Under the pieces are notes generated by a model, which was not told the DNA's origin, searched no databases, and worked only from the letters and a program-made list of their open reading frames with translations. The position numbers were made by a program, and so were the translations under genes. 50,844 bases of DNA from Monosiga brevicollis MX1 (lineage: Eukaryota; Opisthokonta; Choanoflagellata; Craspedida; Salpingoecidae). Location: the NCBI RefSeq assembly GCF_000002865.3, contig NW_001865042.1:102370-153213 (forward strand), given 5' to 3'. This document shows positions 1 to 10,543 of the stretch, piece after piece; within the stretch, counting starts at the first letter, position 1; each line of letters opens with the position of its first letter.

Positions 1-127
1 TTGTTGGACGCGGAACGGGGTGTTTTGGACGGTAATGCAGGTTGCATCCGGGGCTTGAGGAGACTGCACAAGTGTCTTTTTGTTTGCAATAGGTGTTGTT
101 CACAACATCAGACGCGGACCAGGTGAA

Positions 128-1249
128 ATGGCGCCGCGCACTCGCTCCGCGGCCGAGACCGACGTCAGTGGCAAGGGCAACAGCGCGCCGCATCGCGAGG
201 CCGACAAGGCACCAACGGCCACACGCTCAACGTCGGCTCAACTCCTTGAGCTCATCAAGCTTGGAAGACCCAAGTTTCTTTTCTACAGCCTCGCCTGTCA
301 TCTTGTTGGCGTCTTGATTGCCGCGCAGCAGGGCCGAAGCATCGACCTGGCCAGCGCCGTCGCCCTGCAAGCCACCATTTGGCTCACCCACCTCATGACG
401 CACTATGTCAACGATTACGGCGACTATGAAGCCGACATGGCCAACGAGAACGCTGGCTCCTGGACCGGAGGCAGCAAGGTTCTGCGCACCGGCACCATCC
501 AACGCGGCACCGCCCTGCTCATGGGCCTGGTTCTGCTCGTCGGCGCTACCCTCGCAGGGGCCACCTGTGTCGCCCGCTACGCCATCCTGCGTGAGCACGT
601 CTCCCTTCCCGACACCTACGATCTCGAAACTGTCCCTGCCCTCCTGGCTGAGATTCTGCGGGCCGCGCCCTGGCCCTTTGTCGCCTTTGGCCTGAGCACC
701 TTTGCCGTCGCCTTTGCTTACAGCCTGCCTCCGCTGCGCTTGTCGGCCAACGCCCTCGGCGAGATTTGCGTCAGCTACGTCCTCACCTTTGTCACCCCAG
801 TGGTGGGCTGCCTCCTCCAAGACGGCCAGATTGACCACCATTTTCTCGTCATTCTCGTGCCCATCTTCATGATGAACCTCAACCGCATGGTCATCATGAA
901 CATCCCCGATCGCGCGGGTGACGCCAAGGCACAAAAAATCACTTCCGTCGTCCTCATTGGCGAAGAAAAGGCCGTTCACCTCAACAACGGCATTTACATT
1001 TGGATTTACGCCCTTCTCCTCCACCAACTGCCCCTCACCTTTGCCGAGCGATGTGCCTACTTTGCCCCACTTCCGCTGCGCTTCTGGCAAAGCCTCCGCA
1101 TCAACAGCCCCGCCTGGTGGCACAACCGAGCCCTCACTGACTCCATCCCCTTTGTGGAGAGCCTCTACATCCTCTGCAGCGTCTCTTGCCTTTGTGTAGG
1201 CTTGGCCTACGACTTTTACTTCTCCCCCCTGTCTTCCCCTGCCCACTAG
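128..1249 (+). CDS. UbiA-family prenyltransferase, MenA/UBIAD1-like
   Basis: Integral-membrane enzyme expected to transfer a polyprenyl chain to an aromatic ring acceptor in quinone synthesis. The first Asp-rich motif reads NDYGDYEAD and is followed by TGGSKVL, a MenA-like feature. The second Asp-rich motif is IPDRAGDAKAQK, followed by the usual T-x-V-x-x-G stretch. Several hydrophobic helices surround them. The acceptor (DHNA, 4-hydroxybenzoate or another) cannot be told from sequence. I chose the ATG at 128 (373 aa) because the 16 extra residues from the ATG at 80 look untranslated, and an AG at 90-91 could be an acceptor for a 5' exon. The gene has no introns, unlike most neighbours, and a run of 16 A starts 25 bases after the stop. 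It converges on the FAD monooxygenase, with 211 bases between the stops. Family call is firm; substrate is not. Confidence 0.85.
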   Translation: MAPRTRSAAETDVSGKGNSAPHREADKAPTATRSTSAQLLELIKLGRPKFLFYSLACHLVGVLIAAQQGRSIDLASAVALQATIWLTHLMTHYVNDYGDYEADMANENAGSWTGGSKVLRTGTIQRGTALLMGLVLLVGATLAGATCVARYAILREHVSLPDTYDLETVPALLAEILRAAPWPFVAFGLSTFAVAFAYSLPPLRLSANALGEICVSYVLTFVTPVVGCLLQDGQIDHHFLVILVPIFMMNLNRMVIMNIPDRAGDAKAQKITSVVLIGEEKAVHLNNGIYIWIYALLLHQLPLTFAERCAYFAPLPLRFWQSLRINSPAWWHNRALTDSIPFVESLYILCSVSCLCVGLAYDFYFSPLSSPAH

Positions 1250-1273
1250 AGTGCCGCAAGCCTCCTGCGTGCC

Positions 1274-1289
1274 AAAAAAAAAAAAAAAA
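1274..1289 (+). repeat. A16 tract just after the prenyltransferase stop
   Basis: Sixteen consecutive A residues lie 25 bases downstream of the stop codon of the intronless prenyltransferase. This could be a remnant of a reverse-transcribed poly(A) tail. However, A or T runs of this size or longer occur in several introns and spacers here, so chance is a good alternative. Confidence 0.9.
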
Positions 1290-1460
1290 CGACAGCATCG
1301 TTATCAATTAATAATGTTTGCCATTCATACTCGCCATTGTTGCCGCTTGGCCCACTGCCCGCTCATTTGCAACCCGTGCACACACACACACAAACGCACA
1401 CTTGACGTCCAAGACGCTGAGCACATGAGAGACACAAGGGTAGCTCACTTCAACACCGGT

Positions 1461-3001
1461 TCACGTGCGTTTGGCGGTGAGGTGTGCCTCGGCAAATGTG
1501 CGCAGATCACGCTGCGCCCAAAACAGCAATACTTTCATCACCACGATAAACACCAAGTTGAAGGGAAAAACCAAACACAGCTGCAGACCCCAGTTGAGCC
1601 ACGGCATGTTGTGCATGTACGCGTCACCGCACCACCGCGATATATACACCAACGACCACGCACGAGCCCGGGCGCCCAGGCTGGCATAGCTTCCCAGTGC
1701 CTGACGCACTGTAGCCAAGGACAAAACCGGCCGCCGCTCGCCGCTCATCGCCACGTCTGGATGGGCTTCGTGTAAGCTGCGGGCCAGCCGCACGGCGTCT
1801 TCCACTGCCAAGCATGCCCCCTGTCCAAAGTGATGCACCACTGGATGGGCGGCGTCTCCAATCAGTACCACCCGCCCCCCTCGGTGCCAGTCAAAGGGGT
1901 CGCTATCATAAATGTCCGTCTGCAGTACATTCTCATCAGGGGTGGCCTGAACGATATCCTTGAACTCTGACGACAAGTTCGTCATGCGCTCCAACACGTA
2001 TCTTTTGCCATCACGGCCAGGCATCAATGTGTTCTGCACGCCCGGCCCCCCCAGTGCAAAGCCGCCACCCCCGCGCACAAGTTCAGGTGAGAGGGTTTGA
2101 AGACGCAATCATACAAACACTGGCCGCCATTGGTGAAGCATCACTAACCGCGGGGTAGCGCACATCAAGGACCCAGAAACAGCGGTTGCGCGGCGCAAAG
2201 CCCGCCGTGAAGCTGACATCGTCGCCCGGACGATGGACAATGGTTTTGAGCATTCGGTCTCCGTGTCGGGTGGCCGAGGCTGGCGGCGTCTCGGTGATGC
2301 CCCGCCAACAAGAGAACCCGCTGTACCGAGCCTGATGCTGGGGAAGCAGTGTCCGGCGCACCACCGAGTTGGTTCCATCGGCACCAACAAGCAAAGCTCC
2401 GTGATAGGTGGCGCCGCTCTCGAGCAGCACCTCCACATCGGTGGGACCTTCGCGAAAGCCCACCACACGCGAGCCCGTCAACACCTGCACGCCTGTAGCT
2501 AGCGCAGCCCGCAGAAGGGCTTGCTGCAATTCACCGCGGTGCACGTTGTACTGGACCGAGCCATAACGCCGAACCAGAGCTGGGTCTGCATCCAGTGGGA
2601 CTTGAAACAGACAGCGATCATCAAAACTGCGCAAAGACACATTGACTTGCCGCAGGCCCAGCTCTTCAATGTTCACGCCCAGAGCCTCGAGCAGAACCAA
2701 GCTGTGGCCAATCACGCTCATGCCCGAACCAGCATCGCGCAGCTCGCGCACCTACCGGGAAACAGAGACGACGGAGAGTCGACCCAGTTAAGAAGGATTG
2801 CGTGCCACGCGCGCGCGATGGATTGCAAGCTGTTGCGCGCATTCCGCTTACCTTGTCAAGGACCAGCACCTCAAAGCCAAGGCGGTGCAGGGCAATGCCA
2901 CAGCTCAGCCCTGCAATACCCGCCCCAACAACGATAATGCGCGAGCTGCGCGAGACCTCATCCCCCCGCACAGGCGGCACCGCCCGCATCGTGGCTGCCA
3001 T
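1461..3001 (-). CDS. FAD-dependent aromatic-ring-type monooxygenase
   Basis: Three exons: 3001-2852, 2751-2149 and 2033-1461, all joined in phase 0, giving 441 aa. The N-terminus has the Rossmann FAD-binding motif GAGIAGLS (about residue 26). The DG motif GADGTNSVVRR falls near residue 172, and the GD motif VLIGDAAHP near residue 310, followed by the usual G-Q-G-x-x-x-A-x-E-D-A helix. These define group A flavoprotein monooxygenases (salicylate hydroxylase, zeaxanthin epoxidase and kynurenine monooxygenase types), which use NAD(P)H and O2 to hydroxylate or epoxidise a substrate. The substrate here is unknown. A hydrophobic stretch near the C-terminus could be a membrane anchor. The second intron ends at the only usable AG that keeps the frame open. 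It neighbours a quinone-type prenyltransferase, but a shared pathway is only a guess. Confidence 0.85.
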
Positions 3002-3506
3002 CGCCTTACAAAAAATTTATAAAAATTGCAGCCCAATGTCAAAACACTTTTACACTTTTCTTTTAAAAGTTTAAAATTTAATAAATTTCATCCCTGATGT
3101 ATTTTCTTGGCTCATGCTTGCAACGGCGTTGCACAGAAAGAGACGTTGGGCTTATGGGATCGCTGTGTAGAACAAGAATGTGCGTTGACTGTTCGGGGCA
3201 GGCGTTTGGAGATGAGGTAAATAGCACCAGTTGGATTAGATGACAGGCCAACACATCCGCAATTACTCAAAATCGGACGATCGGTTCAAATTCGGGATGC
3301 CTCGCAATGATATAAAGTCGCCGACGATTGAACTGGTAGCATGAAGTAACGTCACATGGGACCTTGATCAGATGAAGGGATGCACCGTGGAATGCAGATA
3401 ACAATGTGTTTCACAACAATTGGCTTTGTGCGGCAAAACGAACACGAGCCCGTTTGGAATAGATGTAGAGTGAAATGAATCTTGAGCATGTCGCGGGCCG
3501 AAAGTC
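3002..3506. other. Gene-free spacer between AVL9 3' end and monooxygenase 5' end
   Basis: No supported gene. Bases about 3008-3085 are markedly AT-rich and lie directly upstream of the monooxygenase start on the minus strand, so they are the likely promoter or 5' untranslated region. Short ORFs here have no recognisable protein features. Confidence 0.6.
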
Positions 3507-5751
3507 TCAAGGCTCGACCATGGGTGGGGTCGACGCTGATTCGTCAAGCGCAACCTCCGCAGACGTGATAATGGGCTCGTCTCGGGCAGCCGGGCTTGAA
3601 TCACCGCCATCGGCTGCAGAAGCCCGCTGCGAGTTCCACCAATTACTCACCGAAGTCCAGGCTGTGCCAAGACCTTGCTTGCTGCTCTGAAAGGCTTTGG
3701 TCAGGGTCTATGATAAAAGAAAGAGGACGAGTTTATGACATCAGGGTGTGTATACATGTCGTCACCAGGCGAGGGTCTAGTTCACGTACTCGCGAGCTGG
3801 TTTCAACCGCCGTCTTCATCGCCTGCTGACTGCGCACACCCAGATTGGGGCCAAAGTGCATGTCCGAAAATTGGCGAGCGCGTCGCCCAATGTCCTTCAA
3901 CTGTGTTCGCAACATCAGGGTGAGTCAACCAACATGCAATGGGAAACAAAACACCCCGAGGCAGGTTGCCTGGCATAAGACGCACCTGCAGGGCGCCGCG
4001 GCAAGGGTGTTCCAGAGGACTGTCCATGTACATGCGCCGGCCCGTCTCTCGCATATGCTGCACCGTGGTTCATCAGATGGTCAGGTTGCTTCCACCACCT
4101 TGATGGTTTGCTTGGGCTTGGACCATCGTACCTTGTCTGCGGCACGGCACCATCGTGCGTAACTGTGCGTTGAGCGCATGCCCAGAAAATAAAAGGAGCC
4201 ATAGTCTAGATGGTGGCAAGCAAAAGCGATGAAAATGACGTGCAATCTTGTGGACCAGCGCAGGGCCTGTCGCATGTCCTTCCAGTTAATGTTGAACATC
4301 AAGCACGAACACGAGCCCGCACCGTTGAGGCGATCAAGAGACTCCTTGGTGGGCTGCTCACGAGCAAAGTCCACGCCAGCCAAAAAGCGCAAAATGTAGT
4401 CCGTAAACTGATGTGAACATGCGAACCTCGTGAGTATGCAGTGGCGCGATGAAAAGCATCAGGCACAGGACCACTAAAGCAGGAGCTATCTTGCACCTGA
4501 TAGCAACACCACGCCGGTGAACCGGCAAAGGTGGGTGCAGCAGCGTTTTGCGCCTCCTCGCATTGTGCAATAATGTCGTCCATAAAGCTGAAAACAAAGA
4601 AACGTTATGACGTGAAAACGGGGGTTCGCATAAGCGAGTATAGCATAAAAGAAAACGGCTTGCACGACGGACGAACCGCACATCCGGCGTGGACAAGGCA
4701 GCCTCGTCTTGTACAAACTTGTTGGCAAACCTAAAACAGATTGGCATGACCCAAAACATCAAGGCCCAAATGCACGAAAAGAGGCCGGAGTGGCATTACT
4801 TACTGGACAGAGACATTGCCCTTGTGATTGCAGAGATCCACAACTACGTCTGCCAGCTGAGAATGCTGGGTCATCATAGCGTTGGTGGTACCCATTAAAC
4901 AGGATTTGGCCTCCAAAAGAGCAGGCAGCTGCTGGATGGTTGTATAGGGATAAAGCGTATGCTGCAGCATTTGGTGACAGGCAGCCATTAGCACCATGGG
5001 TTTGGCGTCACGGCTCGTCGAGCAGAGCACGACGATTCGGTTGTTAGGGGTTGACTCACCCCGCCACTGTGGTCGGCCACAAAAACTGGCAGTAAAAGTT
5101 TGCTCGTACGCTCAGCCAAAGTCTCTGTCACATCGGGCGGCGTAGCCTAGATGTTCGCGTCGAATGGGCCAAGGCAGGGTTCCGCACAAGGTAAGAAGCT
5201 CGTCCCGAAAAGGCTCGAGTTTGCGATCTGCCGGCAGTGGTCGGAGGATTGATCAGGCACACCTGCAAATTGGGGCTCGCGGCATGAGGTTCAGCATCCA
5301 GCCACGCATCTGCCTCGGCGTCTGGGCTGCTATGAACTTGATCATCCGGCGCAGGGGTGGGGCTTGAGCGAGCGCTCAAAATCTTTCCTCCCTGGGCGTC
5401 TTCCGTGGCGGTGTGGAGGCAGGTAAGCATGCCCGGTACCAGGGCGGCGAGAGCCACAATCGTTTGACTGATGGTGGCAGCTGAAACGTCGGAGCTAGTA
5501 GAACAAATTAAAACCTGCCATGGGACCACAGCGCAGCAAACACAACCTCCAATCAGGAAGGTGGCAGGCAGCGAGAAAAGTAGACGGGGTTGATTTTTTT
5601 TTTTTTTTTTGCTGAGTGCGAGGTGAACAAGCCCACCTTTTTACCAAGCAGCAAAAGCTTGAAAATCTATACCCAATCACGTTGCGGGAGGTGAAAAAGC
5701 ATGCCCGGCGAACAAGCCAGCGTTGATCGACTTGCGACGCTTGAAAAAGGC

Positions 5752-5832
<81 letters not shown>

Positions 5833-6580
5833 GGAGGACGCGGTGGCGGAGACGGATGATGACGCCTGTAACATCCACTTCCTCAAGAACATAGTCTTGA
5901 AGGTCAAAGCTCCGGCTGTTGAAGGATCGAGTCAGGCTCTGATACTGGCTGACAAGCAACGTGTCAGCGTCCAGGGCTCGCTGCTCAAAGAGGACCTGGA
6001 GGGTGGGGGCCAGCGCACTTTCCAAGAGCTTGAAGACGGGAAAGGGTGAAAGCACCGTGAGTGCCTTCATGACGGTGTTGCGGTTATACTCTGCGTGCTC
6101 GGCGAGGCGCTCTGTCTCGATTTGCCTCGAGCAGGCGACGCCAAAGAGCCGCTGCTGTGGCTGGTCGCGATGTCCGGGCTTTAAGGCGGGTACTGTGAAA
6201 AAGGTTGTGTCCTGGTGGTGGTTGTGAAGACCGTCCGGCAACGTCAAAAAGGGCAGATGGGCCCACGCCGCAGGCAGCGCAGGATTTTCTTCCACATGAT
6301 GAGCTTGGTCATCCCGATCGCCACTGGCCCCGGGGTTCAGGCGTGGATAGACCATCTCAATGACTGGCCCCTTGGTATGATGGAAGGAAGACAGCATAAT
6401 GTACAAGGGAGCTCCGGCGCGCTCGTGGGCTTGAATGAGATCGTGCACGGAGGGCCCCGTCGAAGCCGCGGCCGGCATGACCAAGACCTCATCATCGCTT
6501 TCATCAAGGGCTTCACTGGTCACCTGCTGATCCGCTGACGCGGTCGCCTCCAGCGAAACTTCCTCAAGGCTCACATCCAT
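3507..6580 (-). CDS. AVL9: AVL9 homologue (DENN-type late secretory pathway protein)
   Basis: Twelve exons (minus strand): 6580-5831, 5666-5637, 5514-5263, 5146-5060, 4961-4804, 4730-4677, 4587-4497, 4407-4323, 4205-4132, 4057-3986, 3900-3790, 3686-3507. Every phase matches and the product is 647 aa, about the length of human AVL9. Family landmarks are FHHTKGPVIEMVYP, the LPDG-H-N-x-x-x-D-T-x-F-F block, RLFGVACSRQIE, and the join RHRVLQ/IFKLLLLGKK/VLICS, where the middle block is a 30-base microexon. AVL9 proteins act in exocytic transport and cell polarity. Intron 1 is filled by a long GT repeat beginning at the donor itself. The third exon could instead end at 5188, leaving a 41-base intron; I preferred 5263, which gives a 116-base intron. 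The C-terminal tail is acidic and Ser/Pro-rich. Confidence 0.9.
5753..5830. repeat. (AC)39 microsatellite at the AVL9 intron 1 donor
   Basis: Seventy-eight bases of uninterrupted AC on the plus strand, GT on the AVL9 sense strand. Exon 1 ends at 5831, so the splice donor GT is the first unit of the repeat. The intron runs on to the acceptor at 5667. Confidence 0.95.
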
Positions 6581-6723
6581 CCTGGCCAGTCTTGTTCACT
6601 TGTACCGCACCAAGACCCGCACCCCCTAACAACCTTGTGGCTTCCTCCTTCACACCTTCAGCACTCCAACCGAGGCGAGGCTCGGATATGCCGCTGCTCG
6701 CCCTCGACGATCAGCGCAGCGTC

Positions 6724-6768
<45 letters not shown>

Positions 6769-7049
6769 AATGAAATTTTTTTTTGAGAATTTTTTTTGAG
6801 AAAAAAAAAGAAAAAAAAATCACAACTTCACGGGTTTTTTTTTCTTTGTTTCTTTTTTTCCTTTTGCGCCACCAAAGACTATTGAAGGACGGGGTGGTAG
6901 ATTGTAGCATGCAGTTGCGTGCACCTGTGAATAGAAGGATCAACACAGATTGGATTGGATTGGTCATGCAGGTCAAGGTTGGGCGCGCAGCGCCAAAAGT
7001 AAGGGGTTGAGCAGGCAGTGCGCAAACTGATTCGAAGGTCTGCAAGGGT
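6581..7049. other. Spacer upstream of AVL9 with a GT repeat and A/T-rich homopurine tracts
   Basis: No gene seen. It holds (GT)18 at 6729-6764, then short runs of T, A and T between about 6776 and 6860. It lies between the AVL9 start (6580) and the stop of the orphan gene (7050), so it should contain the AVL9 promoter and the orphan's 3' end. Confidence 0.6.
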
Positions 7050-9473
7050 TTAGCGTCGACCAAAGAGCCAACTGAGAGCTTCGCGAGTGGCACTGTTGGC
7101 CTGCGCTTCCAACACGGCACCACGAAAGAGTTTCAGACCATGGAGCACCAAGTCTCGCTGGCTTGAGAGGGTTTGGTCGTTGCTGTTCAGACGGGGCAGG
7201 ACGGCACCGTTGTTCTCGTAGAACCAACAGACGAGCTGCGCCTGTTCAACGGAAAAGCCCATAGAGTCGCCGTAGAGGAGATCTTTCAGGCTGACTTGCC
7301 CCCCCGCGGTCAAAACTTGCATGGTCATGGTGAACATGGCTTGGAAAACAGCCTCGTTGTGGGCGCGGACCACGGGCGGGATGGCCTTGGGATCGTGCAA
7401 GAGCGGGTACAGATGATGTTGCACATACAAGTGCAACATCCACAGGTTGACCAAAACAGTCGGACTCACATCCAGTAGGGTGGCGTACTCGAGGAGTTGG
7501 AGGTCCAACTTTTGTCGGTGGATCAGGTTGCGAGACGTAAAGGCGGTTGCATGCGCTGCATCGCACGCCTCTTGAAGCAAAGGCAGGTCCACGTGACGGC
7601 GGCGTTTGAGGACATTTGGCAGATGCACGGGGCTGGCCACCGGCAGGTTCGAGGAGCCAGAAGAGCCACCGGTCGAAGCTGTTTGTCCCTGCGTAACGGC
7701 CACGGCTAGGGCTCGTGCCTCTTGCACGGCTGGCAGGCAGGGCCCATAGAGCGCTAGACGATCGGCAACGGCTTGAAGGCAACCACGCAGGTGATGCCGG
7801 CCCGAGGCCACGAGCGCCAGCCAAAACCAAGCCTCGCCTTGCTCAAAGGCACAACTGGAACGAGCCAAGGGCTTGGCCGGTGAGGTTGCGCCCTGGCGCG
7901 TGGATGTACGAGGAAGGGGGGCTACCAGGGGTCGGAAGCTGGCTTCAACTTCCATCTTGGCTCGGGGCGACACGCGGGGAAAGTGAAGGGCGTTGTCCGG
8001 GGTGAGGCCCCAGCGGGAGATCCTAGATTCGTGAAAGGTGGGCCAGACCTGAAGACCCAGCTCAAGCACTTGCATGTCCTGGCTGTCCAAGTCAACGTGC
8101 GGGGCAGCCGCAAAAGGGCGCTGACTGGCGAGGCTCAAAAGTCGAACCCGGTTAGCCAACAGCTTGGAAGGTGGCACGGCGAAGCGCCCATGATCCAAAA
8201 ACAAAATTTGGTTCCAAGTCACCAAGGATTGGCTGTGAGCTAGGGCGGTCCAATGTGCCAGGTCCAAGAGTGTCTCAGTCATGGGCCCAGAGCGGGCAGT
8301 GCCCGGGTCCATTTGCTCGGCTGTCCAGGCCAGAAGAACGTGGCCAATCTGACAGCTGGCGATCCGCAGTGCCGGACTCAGGGCATGGTTGTCGTCAAGC
8401 TCTCGAGCCACGAACAGAGCTTGGGCTGCCGCATGCACAAAGGTGCGCGGAGAGCCCAACAGAGCAGCAGCGAGCGCGAAATCCAGCTGTGCCTGCAGAT
8501 ACTGCGCGCGACACTCCATGGGGTGCTTGGTCAAGCTGCCAAGCAGGAGCAAGGCACGCAGCAGAAGGTTGCTCAGGGGTGCCACCTGTTCCTCGGCCCA
8601 GGAGGCCACTGAAGAGTGAGAATTAACGGAAGGGGTTCTCGACGGGCTGCTCAGGTCCAGGTGGGCGCGCCCACACAAGAGGTCTAGCAATTGCTGTTCA
8701 TCGTTGACACCGGGCGTCGAGGTTGAGCCAGAGGGGGGCGATGAGGGCGGCGAGGGCGGCGAGCTGCGGCGTGCCGCAGCGGACGCCACGGGTTGCGGGA
8801 CTGGGGCCTGATCGATAACTTGCAGCAGAAGAGCATGGGCCATGTGCGCGCCCGCATCGGCCAGGAAAATTTCATGAAGGTCAGTTTCAACCTCGTCATC
8901 CGGGTTGACATTGAGACGCATGGCTGCCGCCAGGTCGCGGTGATACTCGAGGCCCTCGGGCGTCGAGCGGGGCCCAAGATCTAAAGCCAGGGCCTTGAAC
9001 CCTTCGTGGGCGTGCTCGGCAGCGGCAGAGACCTCGCCTTGCCATTCCGCCAGCCAGGCTAGGATGGTGTGTGCACTCGCGACGCCCATGCCCGAGCCAA
9101 ACCAAGACTGGCCAGCTGCGCGCCGGCAATGGACCTGAAGGGCAGTTTGCCGATCGATATTGTCACCGACAATTTCATGCACAAGATCTTTGAGACTCAC
9201 GTCCTCATCCTGGCGCGAGGCAGCTTGTAAGAGCGGTCCAGCCTCCGGCGGTGGGTCCTTGCTCTTGCTGACCTCATCCTCAAAAGAGAGCAAGTGCAAG
9301 AGCGGTGATAGACCGGTATCTCGTCGGGAAAACACGTGCCGGCTGGTTTTCAGCATGGCCAAATCACCCGAGGAAAGCCATCGCCGCGCTGCTGGACGTC
9401 CATTTGTTTCAACCGCTGGCCTCGACCAGAGTCGAGGGCTCACCCGGCGTATCGCCGGCGCAAGTCGCGGCAT
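7050..9473 (-). CDS. Uncharacterised 807 aa intronless protein
   Basis: One uninterrupted frame of 808 codons. I recognise no family. The first 35 residues are Arg-rich with almost no acidic residues and end RRWLSS, which resembles a mitochondrial presequence; the next Met lies at residue 40. The rest looks mainly alpha-helical, with amphipathic Leu/Ala-rich stretches reminiscent of TPR-like repeats around residues 120-220 and 330-400. A low-complexity Ser/Pro-rich linker sits near residues 235-260. The C-terminal third is rich in aromatic residues and leucine (YVQHHLYPLLHD). No catalytic motif is visible. Its length, GC-rich codon use and clean start support a real gene. It is divergent from CLPB, whose product is predicted to be mitochondrial. 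Confidence 0.7.
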   Translation of the reverse strand: MPRLAPAIRRVSPRLWSRPAVETNGRPAARRWLSSGDLAMLKTSRHVFSRRDTGLSPLLHLLSFEDEVSKSKDPPPEAGPLLQAASRQDEDVSLKDLVHEIVGDNIDRQTALQVHCRRAAGQSWFGSGMGVASAHTILAWLAEWQGEVSAAAEHAHEGFKALALDLGPRSTPEGLEYHRDLAAAMRLNVNPDDEVETDLHEIFLADAGAHMAHALLLQVIDQAPVPQPVASAAARRSSPPSPPSSPPSGSTSTPGVNDEQQLLDLLCGRAHLDLSSPSRTPSVNSHSSVASWAEEQVAPLSNLLLRALLLLGSLTKHPMECRAQYLQAQLDFALAAALLGSPRTFVHAAAQALFVARELDDNHALSPALRIASCQIGHVLLAWTAEQMDPGTARSGPMTETLLDLAHWTALAHSQSLVTWNQILFLDHGRFAVPPSKLLANRVRLLSLASQRPFAAAPHVDLDSQDMQVLELGLQVWPTFHESRISRWGLTPDNALHFPRVSPRAKMEVEASFRPLVAPLPRTSTRQGATSPAKPLARSSCAFEQGEAWFWLALVASGRHHLRGCLQAVADRLALYGPCLPAVQEARALAVAVTQGQTASTGGSSGSSNLPVASPVHLPNVLKRRRHVDLPLLQEACDAAHATAFTSRNLIHRQKLDLQLLEYATLLDVSPTVLVNLWMLHLYVQHHLYPLLHDPKAIPPVVRAHNEAVFQAMFTMTMQVLTAGGQVSLKDLLYGDSMGFSVEQAQLVCWFYENNGAVLPRLNSNDQTLSSQRDLVLHGLKLFRGAVLEAQANSATREALSWLFGRR

Positions 9474-9929
9474 GATGCCCCCGAGCCCCCTGTGGCGGCA
9501 AGTTCAGATTGCGAGGACACACACACACACTGGATTTAATCACCTAGCTCGGCACAGGCACCAGGGTTTGAAACCAACACAGCCTGCTTGCCCGAACACG
9601 ATCAAGTTGTGAGAGCCGACGGCCCGCCGCCTGGCTTAAACCCACAGATGGCATCAGACAACCACAGGTCCTTCCCACAAAGGTCCACAGGGAGCATTAA
9701 ACGAAACCGAAAGAGCACCTCTTCCCCTCGCATGAATCCCCTCCACGCCCCCCCTTGGCAATCAGAGACGGAAACGCCAAGACACGCAGAGGCCACGCAG
9801 AGGCAGCCAGCTGGCCGAGCACACACACACTGTCGCCCGAAAAATGAAAAAAAAAAAAAAACACGTGAACTCTCTCTCTCTCTCTCTCTCTCTCTCAAAA
9901 CTCTGTCTCTCTCTGTCTCTCTCTGTCTC

Positions 9930-9977
<48 letters not shown>

Positions 9978-10543
9978 AAACGTCTGACAATAAAATGTCA
10001 GAATGTCAGAATGTTTTGCTGTGTTCAGGTACTGGAAAGAGCGAGAAACGAATGGGTGGCAGAGGTGGAGACGCCAAGTGGTGAGAGGAAAAGAGATGTA
10101 TCTGGGTGAAGAAGGACTTGTAGAGGTGCACGCAAAGTAGCGGTTGGACAACAGTTAATATCAAGCCGGAATCAGAGATCTAACGAAGGGGTAGAGTCGA
10201 GCCCAGAGAAGATGCGAGTTGCACTCTTATTACCAGAGAAAGCAGACGCTCACATTTTTTTCATCCGCGTCAACAACAGCTCCAAGACGGCAGCCCCGAC
10301 TGACTGACTGACTGACTGACTGACTGACTGACTGACTGCGTCGGATCTGCTGCGACAACTGCCGCGACAAGAGCGCCTGGAGAGGGACAGACTTGAGGTA
10401 CTACGTGCGGCTTTTACCTGCTCAGGAGGGAGAAAGCGGTGGAGTAGTCGGCGCAACTGGCTGTCGAGGGATTGAATGCAACATCACATGGCTGTGCGTG
10501 CTCACATGAGGTGCTCGTGTTGTTGCAGGTGCAGGTTGCAAAC
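9474..10543. other. Divergent promoter region with CT and ACTG repeats
   Basis: No supported gene. Contents: a short A tract near 9847-9860; an interrupted CT-rich microsatellite at about 9870-9975; and a perfect tetranucleotide ACTG array (10 units) at about 10299-10338. A pyrimidine-poor but usable AG ends at 10528, just before the CLPB start, so a 5' untranslated exon and intron of CLPB is possible. Confidence 0.6.
10299..10338. repeat. (ACTG)10 tetranucleotide array
   Basis: Ten perfect tandem copies of a 4-base unit, about 200 bases upstream of the CLPB start codon. Simple sequence repeat; length polymorphism is likely. Confidence 0.9.

Noticed and set aside
227-1246. Minus-strand 339-codon open frame opposite the prenyltransferase
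   Set aside because: Antisense shadow of a GC-rich coding region; the product is low-complexity Gly/Asp/Val and lacks a domain, while the plus strand has clear UbiA motifs.
1251-1775. Plus-strand 174-codon frame after the prenyltransferase
   Set aside because: It starts in the A tract and runs antisense to the last monooxygenase exon; no recognisable protein.
5723-6049. Thr-His repeat ORF and the opposite Cys-Val repeat ORF
   Set aside because: Created by the AC/GT microsatellite inside AVL9 intron 1.
9588-10109. 173-codon Ser/Leu-rich ORF
   Set aside because: Its core is the CT microsatellite; no homology or splice structure.
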